Shown: positions 7,250-14,953 of the stretch, piece by piece
Layout: every line of letters starts with the position of its first letter
How positions within the stretch are numbered: position 1 is the first letter of the stretch
Assembly (NCBI GenBank): GCA_026417195.1
Contig: JAOADS010000017.1
Coordinates: forward strand, 1 to 18,454
Source of the DNA: Ignavibacteria bacterium
GTDB taxonomy: Bacteria; Bacteroidota; Ignavibacteria; Tepidaquicellales; OLB5
DNA length: 18,454 nucleotides
Direction: 5' to 3'
Position numbers and translations under genes: made by a program
Notes under the pieces: generated by a model
Databases searched by the model: none
Seen by the model: the letters and a program-made list of their open reading frames with translations, nothing else
What the model was told of the DNA's origin: nothing

Positions 7250-7799
7250 TTAAAACCAGATAAAGAAATGAGACCCACTAAGAATTAAATCCTTAGGTTT
7301 CATATCAATGGCATATGTATTCTTTGACTTTCCGTCTTTTGACTCAATCCTGGAGCTCTTAACCTGAATAGTTCTGAATTTAGTAATATAAGTTTTATTA
7401 CCGCATTGACAAATGTTTTCTTTCATTATGACTTCACCCGCAAGAAGGTCTGTTCAATAAAATTAAGCTTTTACATTCATCACATTTTGTTTTATTACCA
7501 ATCATAACATGTTTACAATTCTGACATATTTTTCTAGCAATAATTTTGTTCTTTTGAGTTTTTGAAAAATCTTTACCACATTTACTGCAAACTAACGCCG
7601 GCGTATGGTTCCATCTTTCATTACATTTTCTGCATACATCTTTATGGATTATAAAATCTATGTATTCGTCATATACTGGATTATAAACATTTCAACCATG
7701 CTTTGATAATTCAAATGAGGTTAAAAATTCACCATATCTTGAGAAATGTTTTGGAGATAAATCATAAGTAGTTTTAAAATACTGTTTGCCTTTACCCAT
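7250..7799 (-). pseudogene. Broken PD-(D/E)XK-like nuclease with two zinc ribbons
   Basis: No single long ORF is present, but the minus strand reads as one interrupted protein. Part 1 starts at ATG 7799 (MGKGKQYFKTTYDL...GEFLTSFELSKHG) and meets TGA at 7694-7692. The same frame continues as NVYNPVYDEYIDFIIHKD and then four CxxC knuckles (CRKC, CSKC, CQNC, CDEC), spaced as two four-cysteine zinc ribbons, until TGA at 7436-7434. The reading then moves to another frame near 7457-7453 (TDLLAGEVIMKENICQCG...), which runs through FRTIQVKSSRI and ends SHFFIWF at TAA 7252-7250. The E...IDF...QVK order fits the PD-(D/E)XK nuclease fold, with the ribbons inserted between the Asp and QxK strands. ATG 7799 overlaps the rpiB stop by 8 nt. 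Inference: a decayed or mis-sequenced nuclease of about 180 residues. The fold is assigned by motif order only. Confidence 0.6.
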
Positions 7800-8244
7800 T
7801 TTCATCCTCTATTTTCTTCACCTTCTCAAGCCTCCTGACATATCTCTCAACATCTTTTTTAAACTCTGCTCCCAGAAAAGCCCTTGTGATTTCAACTGCA
7901 AGCAACTCTCCTACTATACCTCCGCCCATACATAAGACGTTCATATCATCATCTTCCACTCCCTGTCTTGCAGAGAATGTATCGTGACAGACAGCTGCTC
8001 TTATACCTTTGAACTTATTTGCTGCAACAGAGGCACCTACTCCGCTCCCGCAGATAATTATTCCTCTCCATGCCCTGCCTGATATTATAAGATTTGCAAC
8101 TGATGACGCTATATCAGGATAATCAGCTGGCTCTTCTGAGTAAGTACCTGAGTCAATGATTTCATATTCATTGGAGAAAACCTCTATTAATTTCTTTTTA
8201 AGCTGAAATCCCCTGTGATCAGAGCCTATTGCTACTATTTTCAT
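7792..8244 (-). CDS. rpiB: Ribose-5-phosphate isomerase B
   Basis: A 150-residue RpiB/LacAB-type isomerase that interconverts ribose 5-phosphate and ribulose 5-phosphate in the cytoplasmic pentose phosphate pathway. Visible markers are AIGSDHRGF (5-13, D9 and H10), DYPDIA (41-46), and IICGSGVGASVAANKFKGIRAA (63-84), where C65 is the catalytic-base cysteine of E. coli-type enzymes. The later segment HDTFSARQGVEDDDMNVLCMGG (87-108) has Asp98 where a histidine is common (EHxxxNVL in E. coli-like enzymes), so phosphate or ring-opening contacts may differ. Length is usual for the family. The stop lies within the start of the broken nuclease gene. A -33/-7 type promoter with a TTTG end lies immediately upstream. 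Confidence 0.94.
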   Translation of the reverse strand: MKIVAIGSDHRGFQLKKKLIEVFSNEYEIIDSGTYSEEPADYPDIASSVANLIISGRAWRGIIICGSGVGASVAANKFKGIRAAVCHDTFSARQGVEDDDMNVLCMGGGIVGELLAVEITRAFLGAEFKKDVERYVRRLEKVKKIEDENG

Positions 8245-8249
8245 ACATG

Positions 8250-8279
8250 CAAATTAATCAATAATTTAAAGATTAACAA
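8250..8279 (-). promoter_or_regulatory. Bacteroidota-type promoter candidate for rpiB
   Basis: On the minus strand, TTG (8279-8277) is followed after 19 nt by TTAATTTG (8257-8250), one mismatch from TAnnTTTG. Transcription would start at or just before ATG 8244, so the mRNA would be leaderless or nearly so. Confidence 0.45.
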
Positions 8280-8331
8280 TAAATAATATCCCTTGAGTAT
8301 TAATGTCATTTAACTTGGAATTAATTATAAT

Positions 8332-8339
8332 TAAATTTG
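8332..8339 (+). promoter_or_regulatory. -7 element TAAATTTG before the 2-oxoglutarate dehydrogenase gene
   Basis: TAAATTTG matches the Bacteroidota -7 consensus TAnnTTTG exactly and is followed by CAG. A TTG at 8315-8317 is closer than ideal (14 nt), so the -33 element is uncertain. A TTG start codon at 8337 would lie inside this element, which argues for ATG 8361 as the real start. Confidence 0.5.
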
Positions 8340-8360
8340 CAGTGTAATCAAAGAAATAAT

Positions 8361-11300
8361 ATGAAACTTGAAGACTTAACACAGGAACAAAGAAATAAAC
8401 TCTCAGAATTTGGAGTTAATACGTGGTTCGTTATGGAACTTCTGGAAGATTATCTCAATAATCCGGATTCAGTTGGAGAAGACTGGAAGAAACTCTTCGA
8501 CTCTCTTGGTTTGAACGGAAAAGGTAACGGACACAGAGAAACAGAAACCGTAAAAACTCCATACTTGTCAACTCCTGTTAACGTTCAGCTCAGCCAAGGT
8601 GAAGAAGCCATGGAAATAAAAGGCGTAGGTGAAAAAATTATTGAGAACATGACTTCAAGTTTAAGTATCCCTACAGCTACATCCTTCCGAACTATACCTG
8701 TAAAAGTCCTTGAAGAAAACAGAATAATAATAAATAACTATCTCAAGAAACATAATTCAGGTAAAATATCATTTACTCATATAATAGGATGGGCTATAGT
8801 TAAGGCTATATCATCCATGCCGGTAATGAATAATTCTTTCGGAATAATTAACGGAAAGCCTCACCTTATCAAAAAAACACATGTTAATCTTGGCCTTGCA
8901 GTTGATATAGAGAAAAAAGACGGCTCACGTTCTCTCATAGTTCCGAACATTAAGCATGCCGACAAAATGAACTTCAGGGAATTTTTTGATTCCTATAATG
9001 ACATTATAAACAGATCCAAATCAGGTAAGATAGATATTTCAGATTTTCAGGGCACAACTATAACCCTGACAAATCCGGGAACTATAGGGACTGTAGCTTC
9101 TCAACCAAGACTAATGACTGGACAGGGAGCAATAATAGCAACCGGGGCTATAGACTACCCGGCTGAGTATCAGGCAGTAACAAAAGACATTATTACCATG
9201 CTTGGCATCAGTAAGGTAATGAACGTTACTTCAACATATGATCACAGAATAATACAGGGAGCTGAATCCGGACTTTTCCTTCAGAAAATTCATAAGCTGC
9301 TGATAGGAGAGGAAGGATTTTATGATGAAATATTTCAGGATCTTGGAATTCCTCAGAAACCTGTTTTATGGAAAGTTGATTATAATCCTGAAGACTTCGG
9401 AGGAATAGATAACCTTGAAGAGATCGAAAAACAGGCAAAGGCTATCCAGCTTATAAATATGTACCGTGTAAGAGGTCATCTGCTTGCAAACCTTGATCCT
9501 CTTAAATCGCAGGCTAAATATCATCCTGAACTTGATCCGTCAACATACGGATTTACAGTCTGGGATTATGACAGGGAATTTATAACTGCTGGGCTTGCTG
9601 GATTAAGAACAGCAACCTTAAGGGAAATTCTGGACATACTTCAGAAAACTTATTGTGAAAACATAGGTGTTGAATACAGGCATATTCAGGATCCTGAAGA
9701 AAAGCTCTGGCTTCAAAATAAAATGGAGCCCATTAAAAATCAGCCGTCATTTGAAAGCGAGGAAAAGAAACATATACTGTATAAGCTTATACAGGCCGAA
9801 AACTTTGAGAAGTTCGTTGACAGAAAATACATAGGTCATAAACGTTTCTCGCTTGAAGGCTCTGAAACAATAATCCCAGCTCTTGATTATTTACTAACTC
9901 TTGCAGCAAGAGACGGAGTAGATGAAATAGTCATAGGCATGGCTCACAGAGGAAGACTCAATCTGCTTGCAAATATCATAGGCAAAAGCATGCAGGAAAT
10001 ATTTTCAGAATTTGAAGACATTGCAGACGCAGATTCCGTTGAAGGTTCCGGAGATGTTAAATATCACCTTGGTGCTTCAGGAGTTTACAAAACATTTGAC
10101 GGCAACAGCATAAATGTATCAGTTGCATCAAATCCAAGTCATCTGGAATTTGTAAATCCGGTAGTGGAAGGGATGGTCAGAGCAAAACAAACCATGATGA
10201 AAGATGTTACTAGGAATCGCTACATTCCTCTTTTAATACACGGAGACGCAGCTATAGCTGGAGAAGGTATAGTTGCTGAAACTCTGAATCTTTCCCAGCT
10301 TAAAGGCTACAGTACAGGCGGAACAGTTCACATAATTATAAACAACCAGATAGGTTTTACTACATCACCTGTAGATGCAAGGTCAACTGTTTATGCATCA
10401 GACGTAGCAAAGATGGTTCAGGCTCCGATATTCCACGTAAACGGAGATGATCCTGAAGCAACCCTGCTTTGCATTCAGCTGGCGTATGAATACAGAATGA
10501 AATTCCATAAAGATGTTGTCGTAGATGTTTACAGTTACCGCCGGCTCGGACACAACGAAGCTGATGAACCTGCTTTCACCCAGCCTGTCTTGTATAAGGC
10601 AATAAGGAACCATCCGTCTGTCAAAACAATATATCAGCATAAACTTCTGAAAGAAGGCATAATTACTGAACACGACGTAAAAACAATGGAAGATGAGATT
10701 TATAAAGTGATGGATAAAGGTTATGAAAGAGCTCATGACGGGGAAATAATCTTCAAACCAGATATACCAATAAGACTTTCTGAAGAAGAAATCAGGAAAC
10801 TCAGGTCACATCAGCTTCCTGAAATAACCCTGAAAGAACTTAATTACGTTGTAGAGAAAATCACAGAACTTCCTGAAAGTTTTCATCTCCACCCGAAACT
10901 GAAGAGATTCATAGAATCGAGAAAGGAATTTATAAACAAAGACGTTATGATAGACTGGGCTTTTGCCGAAGCCCTTGCATTCGGCACCCTGCTTCTTGAA
11001 GGAATACCTGTGAGGCTCAGCGGACAGGACAGCGCAAGGGGAACATTTTCCCAGAGGCATATCGTACTGACAGATATGGAAAGTGAGGAAGAAATTATTC
11101 CTCACAATAATATTTCAGAGCTTGCTAAAATAGAACCTCTTGACAGTTTGCTATCAGAAGCTGCTGTTTTAGGATTTGAGTTCGGTTACAGTACTGCAGA
11201 TCCTCTTACCCTTGTAATCTGGGAAGCTCAGTTCGGAGATTTTGCAAATGCAGCTCAGGTAATAATAGATAACTTCATAGTTGCATCATATGACAAATGG

Positions 11301-12005
11301 CAGCTTCCTTCCAACTTAGTAATGCTGCTTCCTCACGGTCAGGAAGGGCAGGGTCCGGAGCATTCAAGTGCAAGGCTTGAAAGATTTCTCACTCTCTGCG
11401 CAGATGACAATATCACAGTATGCAATCCCTCAACACCTGCACAATATTATTATCTTCTGAGAACACAGGGCAAATATAAGAACCGCAGGCCTCTTATAGT
11501 TATGACTCCGAAAAGCCTGCTCAGATTACCTGAAGCACGTTCACCAAAGAGTGAATTCACCGGTGGGAAATATAAGCTAATAATAGATGACCACCTAACC
11601 GATAAAAAGTCTGTAAAAAGACTTATTCTTACAAGTGGTAAATTTTATTATGACCTTGACAGGTACCGCAGGGAAAACAATATAAAAGACATTGCAATTG
11701 CACGTATCGAGAGATATTATCCATATCCTTCGGAAGAAATTAAATCACTCATCAGTTCCTATCCAAATGCAAAGGAAATTGTCTGGGCTCAGGAAGAACC
11801 TCATAATATGGGAGCTCTGATGTTTATGACATACAGACTAAAACGTGACATAAGGGATCTTAACGGAGTCCGGCAGTTATTTGCAGTAAGCAGAGATGAT
11901 AGTCCAGCACCTGCACCGGGCTCTAACTCTGTGTATCTTGAAACACAGAAAAGACTCCTTAATGAAGCTTTCGGGGAGTTCAGAAAAATTGATTTAGTCA
12001 GATAA
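8361..12005 (+). CDS. kgd: Fused 2-oxoglutarate dehydrogenase E1/succinyltransferase, KGD type
   Basis: This 1214-residue TCA-cycle enzyme combines E2 and E1 parts in one chain, as in mycobacterial KGD and corynebacterial OdhA. Residues about 1-50 form the E1 N-terminal helix (FVMELLEDYLNNPDSVGEDWKKLF). After a short linker with no lipoyl domain comes an E2 acyltransferase domain (about 88-315), including the active-site segment STYDHRIIQGAESG with H295. Glutamine takes the place of Asp in the usual DHRxxDG, as I recall for mycobacterial KGD. The rest is E1: GMAHRGRLNLL, SNPSHLEFVNP, the thiamine-diphosphate fold GDAAIAGEG...NNQIGFTTSP, then RLSGQDSARGTFSQRH and PHGQEGQGPEHSSAR. It should decarboxylate 2-oxoglutarate and transfer the succinyl group to CoA, using a lipoyl domain supplied by another E2 protein. 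ATG 8361 is preferred because the upstream TTG 8337 lies in the promoter. Confidence 0.93.
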   Translation: MKLEDLTQEQRNKLSEFGVNTWFVMELLEDYLNNPDSVGEDWKKLFDSLGLNGKGNGHRETETVKTPYLSTPVNVQLSQGEEAMEIKGVGEKIIENMTSSLSIPTATSFRTIPVKVLEENRIIINNYLKKHNSGKISFTHIIGWAIVKAISSMPVMNNSFGIINGKPHLIKKTHVNLGLAVDIEKKDGSRSLIVPNIKHADKMNFREFFDSYNDIINRSKSGKIDISDFQGTTITLTNPGTIGTVASQPRLMTGQGAIIATGAIDYPAEYQAVTKDIITMLGISKVMNVTSTYDHRIIQGAESGLFLQKIHKLLIGEEGFYDEIFQDLGIPQKPVLWKVDYNPEDFGGIDNLEEIEKQAKAIQLINMYRVRGHLLANLDPLKSQAKYHPELDPSTYGFTVWDYDREFITAGLAGLRTATLREILDILQKTYCENIGVEYRHIQDPEEKLWLQNKMEPIKNQPSFESEEKKHILYKLIQAENFEKFVDRKYIGHKRFSLEGSETIIPALDYLLTLAARDGVDEIVIGMAHRGRLNLLANIIGKSMQEIFSEFEDIADADSVEGSGDVKYHLGASGVYKTFDGNSINVSVASNPSHLEFVNPVVEGMVRAKQTMMKDVTRNRYIPLLIHGDAAIAGEGIVAETLNLSQLKGYSTGGTVHIIINNQIGFTTSPVDARSTVYASDVAKMVQAPIFHVNGDDPEATLLCIQLAYEYRMKFHKDVVVDVYSYRRLGHNEADEPAFTQPVLYKAIRNHPSVKTIYQHKLLKEGIITEHDVKTMEDEIYKVMDKGYERAHDGEIIFKPDIPIRLSEEEIRKLRSHQLPEITLKELNYVVEKITELPESFHLHPKLKRFIESRKEFINKDVMIDWAFAEALAFGTLLLEGIPVRLSGQDSARGTFSQRHIVLTDMESEEEIIPHNNISELAKIEPLDSLLSEAAVLGFEFGYSTADPLTLVIWEAQFGDFANAAQVIIDNFIVASYDKWQLPSNLVMLLPHGQEGQGPEHSSARLERFLTLCADDNITVCNPSTPAQYYYLLRTQGKYKNRRPLIVMTPKSLLRLPEARSPKSEFTGGKYKLIIDDHLTDKKSVKRLILTSGKFYYDLDRYRRENNIKDIAIARIERYYPYPSEEIKSLISSYPNAKEIVWAQEEPHNMGALMFMTYRLKRDIRDLNGVRQLFAVSRDDSPAPAPGSNSVYLETQKRLLNEAFGEFRKIDLVR

Positions 12006-12111
12006 GCCCTCCTCCGGTCATACTGAATTAAAAAAATCAATCCCTTATAGGAGTGAATATTTCCTCGTACAAAAAACTTTTCCGATAAAATAAATTTACG
12101 GATTTTCGTTA

Positions 12112-12142
12112 TTGTCCTTTTAACTGACTTAAAATAAAATTG
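12112..12142 (+). promoter_or_regulatory. Promoter candidate for the 38-residue membrane protein
   Basis: TTG (12112-12114) is followed after 20 nt by TAAAATTG (12135-12142), close to TAnnTTTG, and then CAC. It lies 48 nt before ATG 12191, so the small gene probably has its own transcript. Confidence 0.4.
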
Positions 12143-12174
12143 CACCACGTTAGTAATTTAAAAAATAAAAAATC

Positions 12175-12182
12175 AAAAGGAG
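12175..12182 (+). promoter_or_regulatory. Shine-Dalgarno site of the 38-residue membrane protein
   Basis: AAAAGGAG stands 8 nt before ATG 12191. This good match is the main evidence that the short frame is translated. Confidence 0.65.
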
Positions 12183-12190
12183 TAAGAAAC

Positions 12191-12307
12191 ATGACACCGG
12201 TACAAACAGAACCTATTAAGGTTAACCACAAAAAAGACAATATATTCATAGGAGCCACGCTTGGTCTTATGATAGCTGCAGTGATAGCGGGAATTCTATT
12301 CGGTTAG
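12191..12307 (+). CDS. 38-residue single-pass membrane protein, unknown function
   Basis: The frame encodes a polar N-terminal part (MTPVQTEPIKVNHKKDN, 1-17) followed by one hydrophobic helix (about 18-37, IFIGATLGLMIAAVIAGILF) with several small residues (G21, A22, G25, A29, A30, A33, G34) that could favour helix packing. The charge pattern, with HKK before the helix, suggests the N-terminus stays in the cytoplasm. A strong ribosome binding site, a promoter-like element and a downstream hairpin terminator frame it as a complete single-gene unit. It lies 185 nt after the 2-oxoglutarate dehydrogenase gene. It is not long enough to be a cleaved secreted protein. I do not recognise the family; a small subunit of a membrane complex is one possibility. 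Confidence 0.7.
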   Translation: MTPVQTEPIKVNHKKDNIFIGATLGLMIAAVIAGILFG

Positions 12308-12341
12308 TTAACTGCTCCGATTTAAAATCTTAAAAAAACTG

Positions 12342-12370
12342 AGGCGGAGAGATACATTCCGCCTTTTTTA
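12342..12370 (+). terminator. Rho-independent terminator after the miniprotein gene
   Basis: AGGCGGA (12342-12348) pairs with TCCGCCT (12358-12364) over a 9-nt loop, and the T run extends to about 12369. It is a GC-rich stem in AT-rich surroundings, 35 nt after the stop. Confidence 0.88.
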
Positions 12371-12382
12371 CATATAAAAAAA

Positions 12383-12514
12383 TCAGCAAGAATATTCCCA
12401 AATAATTATAGGATCATAATCACATTCAGTTTCATCTCCGCTTACATAAGGAATTTTAAATTTCCTAACTATAATTTTCCCCTTGATGAATTGACAATGC
12501 GACTTATCTTTTGA
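12383..12514 (-). other. Gene-free stretch with a possible C-terminal gene remnant
   Basis: Between the terminator and the tRNA (12371-12697) no complete gene is visible. On the minus strand, 43 codons from 12514 to TGA 12385-12383 read like protein (for example GKIIVRKFKIPYVSGDETE and DYDPIIIWEYSC), but there is no ATG start, and a TAA lies in frame just upstream at 12517-12515. This could be a decayed gene end or chance. Confidence 0.25.
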
Positions 12515-12637
12515 TTATATCCTATCTGAACTTCTCATTAAAGATCTTGAGGCTGTAAATTTTTCCTGAAAGCTGATTATATGTTAAGCACCTTAAAATG
12601 TAAAAAAATATCAACAGCTTAATTAAAATTAATTAGT

Positions 12638-12645
12638 TAAATTTG
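12638..12645 (+). promoter_or_regulatory. -7 element TAAATTTG before tRNA-Pro
   Basis: An exact TAnnTTTG match followed by CAC, 52 nt before the tRNA. No clear TTG is seen at the -33 distance. It could drive the tRNA and radC together. Confidence 0.4.
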
Positions 12646-12697
12646 CACACTCTTTAGGAACTTTCTGAGCTTTTCAGGCAGAACCTTAAATAATTCT

Positions 12698-12772
12698 CGG
12701 GGTGTGGCTCAGCCCGGTTAGAGCGCCTGGTTCGGGACCAGGAGGCCGGAGGTTCGAATCCTCTCACCCCGA
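12698..12772 (+). tRNA. tRNA-Pro, anticodon CGG
   Basis: The full cloverleaf can be paired by hand. The acceptor stem is CGGGGTG (12698-12704) with CACCCCG (12765-12771). The D stem is GCTC with GAGC (12707-12710 and 12721-12724). The anticodon stem is CCTGG with CCAGG (12726-12730 and 12738-12742), around loop TTCGGGA with anticodon CGG at 12733-12735. The T stem is GGAGG with CCTCT (one G-T pair), around loop TTCGAAT. The discriminator is A12772, and CCA is not encoded. It reads proline CCG codons. radC begins 19 nt later. Confidence 0.96.
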
Positions 12773-12791
12773 CATATCAATAAAATTATCG

Positions 12792-13520
12792 TTGAAACAC
12801 ATATCAAAAAAATCTCCACTCCGCACCCTCACCGTTTCAGATCTTCCTCCGAAAGAACGCCCGAGGGAAAGATTATATGAAAAAGGAGCTGAAAACCTTA
12901 CAGACTCTGAATTACTTGCCATAATCCTACGAACAGGCTACAGGGGTGAATCCGTAATTCATCTTGCCCAGAGACTGCTTTCAAAATTCGGTTCGCTTGA
13001 TAAACTTATGAACGCTTCCATTGATGACCTTAAAAATATAAAAGGCATAGGTACAGCCAAGGCATCTGAACTTATTTCAGTTTTTCAGATCGCAAGAAGA
13101 ATTAAAATTAAAGATAATGAGCTTTCAGAAAAACATATCTCAAAAAAAATAATTGATAATCCGAGTCTTGCTGCAGATATGATACGTTCTTACATACCTG
13201 ATTTCATGAGGGAACATTTCTTAATAGCAAGCTTTGATACAAGAGGAAGACTTCTTGGGACAGACATAGTATCAGTTGGAATTCTCACGTCTAGTCTTGT
13301 TCATCCGAGAGAAGTTTTCAGGTTTGCAATAAAAAGACATGCTGCTTCGGTAATAGCAGCTCATAACCATCCGTCAGGAGACTTAAAACCTTCCGGTGAA
13401 GACATAAAAATTACAAAACGTCTGCATGAGGCAGGAAAACTGCTTGGAATAGATTTAAAAGATCACCTGATAATTTCCAAGACTTCTTACTATAGTTTCA
13501 GTGAGGAAGGATATATTTAG
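12792..13520 (+). CDS. radC: RadC-family JAB/MPN-domain protein
   Basis: A 242-residue protein if started at TTG 12792. The open frame extends back into the tRNA, so earlier starts are excluded. The N-terminal part has RPRERLYEKGAENLTDSELLAIILRTG, then a helix-hairpin-helix-like segment (about 74-94, DDLKNIKGIGTAKASELI). The C-terminal MPN/JAMM domain has the zinc motif HNHPSGDLKPSGED (H191, H193, S201 and D204), with HPREVFR upstream (E174 as the likely catalytic Glu). The family is named after radC of E. coli, but a DNA-repair role was not upheld and its activity is still unsettled; a metal-dependent hydrolase or nuclease role is inferred from the fold. Its stop codon overlaps the stop of the convergent radical SAM gene. 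Confidence 0.92.
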   Translation: MKHISKKSPLRTLTVSDLPPKERPRERLYEKGAENLTDSELLAIILRTGYRGESVIHLAQRLLSKFGSLDKLMNASIDDLKNIKGIGTAKASELISVFQIARRIKIKDNELSEKHISKKIIDNPSLAADMIRSYIPDFMREHFLIASFDTRGRLLGTDIVSVGILTSSLVHPREVFRFAIKRHAASVIAAHNHPSGDLKPSGEDIKITKRLHEAGKLLGIDLKDHLIISKTSYYSFSEEGYI

Positions 13521-14932
13521 TTAAGCTTTTCTCTTGAATTAAAAAAGATTTCAGCTAAATACCTTTCAACAGGAAAGACGAAGAAGTTTTTACTCATCCT
13601 TATCCTTGCTAATATTTCGAATGGCTTAAGTATAATGTGATTCCTTCTGTATGCCAGTTTATTATAAAACTTGAAACTCTCGATTAATCTGTATTTTTCA
13701 TCTGAAACCCAGGGACCTGAGGCTGAAAAATCAAACTCAGCCCATTCATCAAGAGTCTGTGGTAGGCGGTAACCTTTCTGAGCTACTTCACGTGTAATAT
13801 CTGAACCGGGATAAGGCTTGAAGTAAAAAACCGGTGTCAGGAAGTCCGGATGCATTGATCTCAGTTCCCTTGCAAATTTAAGGGTATCCTTAAGACTCTT
13901 TTCAGTTTCATCAGGAAATCCGACTATAAACGGGAAGTGAGCACCTATGTTGTGTTTCAGGCATTTATTTGCTGTACTTATTACATGTTCTTTTTTAATG
14001 TCTTTCTTAAGCCAGTCCATCATCTCCTGTGAACCAGACTCAACTCCTACTAAAACACGTCTGAGACCAGACTTCCTGCATATTTCAAATTCCTCATCAT
14101 TCATTCTGTAACCCTGATCTGCCCTCATGGTTGCAGCCCAGCTGATATTTAGTTTTTTGTTCAGAAATTCACCTGCAAGTTCACTTATCCTTTTACGTTT
14201 TGTGAAAAAAGTCTCGTCCTGAAAGTTAACATCAATGAAACTGTATTTTTTCTTCCAATAAGATAACTCCTCACTGATCCTTTCAGGACTATATGCAACC
14301 CACGCTCTTCCGTAAACGAACGGATCAGCACAGAAGGAACACCTGAACCTGCACCCGGCAGATGAAATATAATCAAACTGTCTTTTCCTCTTGAAGCGGA
14401 AATACTTATCTATATTAATCAGATCGTAATTGACCATAGGTAAGTCGTTCATATCTTTTAAAGGACGCGGCGGATTACGCTTTACAAGATTTCCAGACCT
14501 GAATGATATTCCCTGAACTTTCTCCGGAATTTCTCCATCAGAAAGAATTTCAACCAGCTCTCTGAAAGTCTCTTCTCCCTGAGACTGAACAGTTATATCA
14601 ATACTTCTTTCGGTATTTAAAATTTCTGTGGGGAAAAGTGAAGGATGCCAGCCACCCCATATAACCGGTAAAGCGGGGTAATACTCTTTTACAAGTCTTG
14701 ATAATTTTAGTGCATCCTTTATGGGACTGCCTGTAAGCACGGTTACACCCAGACAAACCGCATCTTTGCATTCTTTCAGAATGAGTTCATGAGGCTTCTC
14801 ATCTACTCTTGCGTCTACAATTTTAATATCATATTTCCTGTTATCAAGCGCTGAACCCACTGAAAGCAAGGCAAGGGGCATGTCAAAGAACACTGACATT
14901 GGATTATATAATACCACCTTTTTTCTTTTCAT
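13517..14932 (-). CDS. B12-binding-type radical SAM protein
   Basis: A 471-residue protein from ATG 14932; a TTG at 14941 would add three residues. The N-terminal part (about 1-140) has a cobalamin-binding-like Rossmann layout: VVLYNPMSVFFDMPLALLSVGSAL, DIKIVDARVD, and VIWGGWHPSLFP at about 90-101. It lacks the DxHxxG lower-ligand motif, as in many such proteins. The radical SAM cluster motif is SAGCRFRCSFC, with C194, C198 and C201 binding the [4Fe-4S] cluster. It continues with a TIM-barrel core (NFQDETFF, GVESGSQEMM, PFIVGFPDE). The substrate is unknown; relatives include methyltransferases and enzymes of hopanoid or lipid modification. The C-terminal part (LAYRRNHIILKPFEILARIRM) is basic and amphipathic and may touch the membrane. 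It is the last gene of the lipoprotein-queF unit, with 21 nt between queF and this ATG. Confidence 0.87.
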   Translation of the reverse strand: MKRKKVVLYNPMSVFFDMPLALLSVGSALDNRKYDIKIVDARVDEKPHELILKECKDAVCLGVTVLTGSPIKDALKLSRLVKEYYPALPVIWGGWHPSLFPTEILNTERSIDITVQSQGEETFRELVEILSDGEIPEKVQGISFRSGNLVKRNPPRPLKDMNDLPMVNYDLINIDKYFRFKRKRQFDYISSAGCRFRCSFCADPFVYGRAWVAYSPERISEELSYWKKKYSFIDVNFQDETFFTKRKRISELAGEFLNKKLNISWAATMRADQGYRMNDEEFEICRKSGLRRVLVGVESGSQEMMDWLKKDIKKEHVISTANKCLKHNIGAHFPFIVGFPDETEKSLKDTLKFARELRSMHPDFLTPVFYFKPYPGSDITREVAQKGYRLPQTLDEWAEFDFSASGPWVSDEKYRLIESFKFYNKLAYRRNHIILKPFEILARIRMSKNFFVFPVERYLAEIFFNSREKLN

Positions 14933-14953
14933 CGCAGACAAAAATCAAAGAGG

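Noticed and set aside
7692..7694. TGA read as selenocysteine or tryptophan
   Set aside because: Other genes here end normally in TGA, there is no sign of selenium genes, and the same region also needs a frameshift, which favours a broken gene.
8337..8360. TTG start that would extend the 2-oxoglutarate dehydrogenase by eight residues
   Set aside because: The TTG lies within the TAAATTTG promoter element, and ATG 8361 gives the usual N-terminus.
10398..10736. Minus-strand ORFs inside the 2-oxoglutarate dehydrogenase gene (also 9226-9438, 10806-11105 and 11801-12148)
   Set aside because: These are antisense shadows of a strongly conserved coding region, with no ribosome sites or recognisable motifs.
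12702..12791. N-terminal extension of radC through the tRNA gene
   Set aside because: The extension translates the tRNA-Pro itself; the first start after the tRNA is TTG 12792.
13517..13520. Overlap of radC and the radical SAM gene as a sign of a truncated gene
   Set aside because: Both proteins are of normal length; the overlap is just two convergent stop codons sharing bases.
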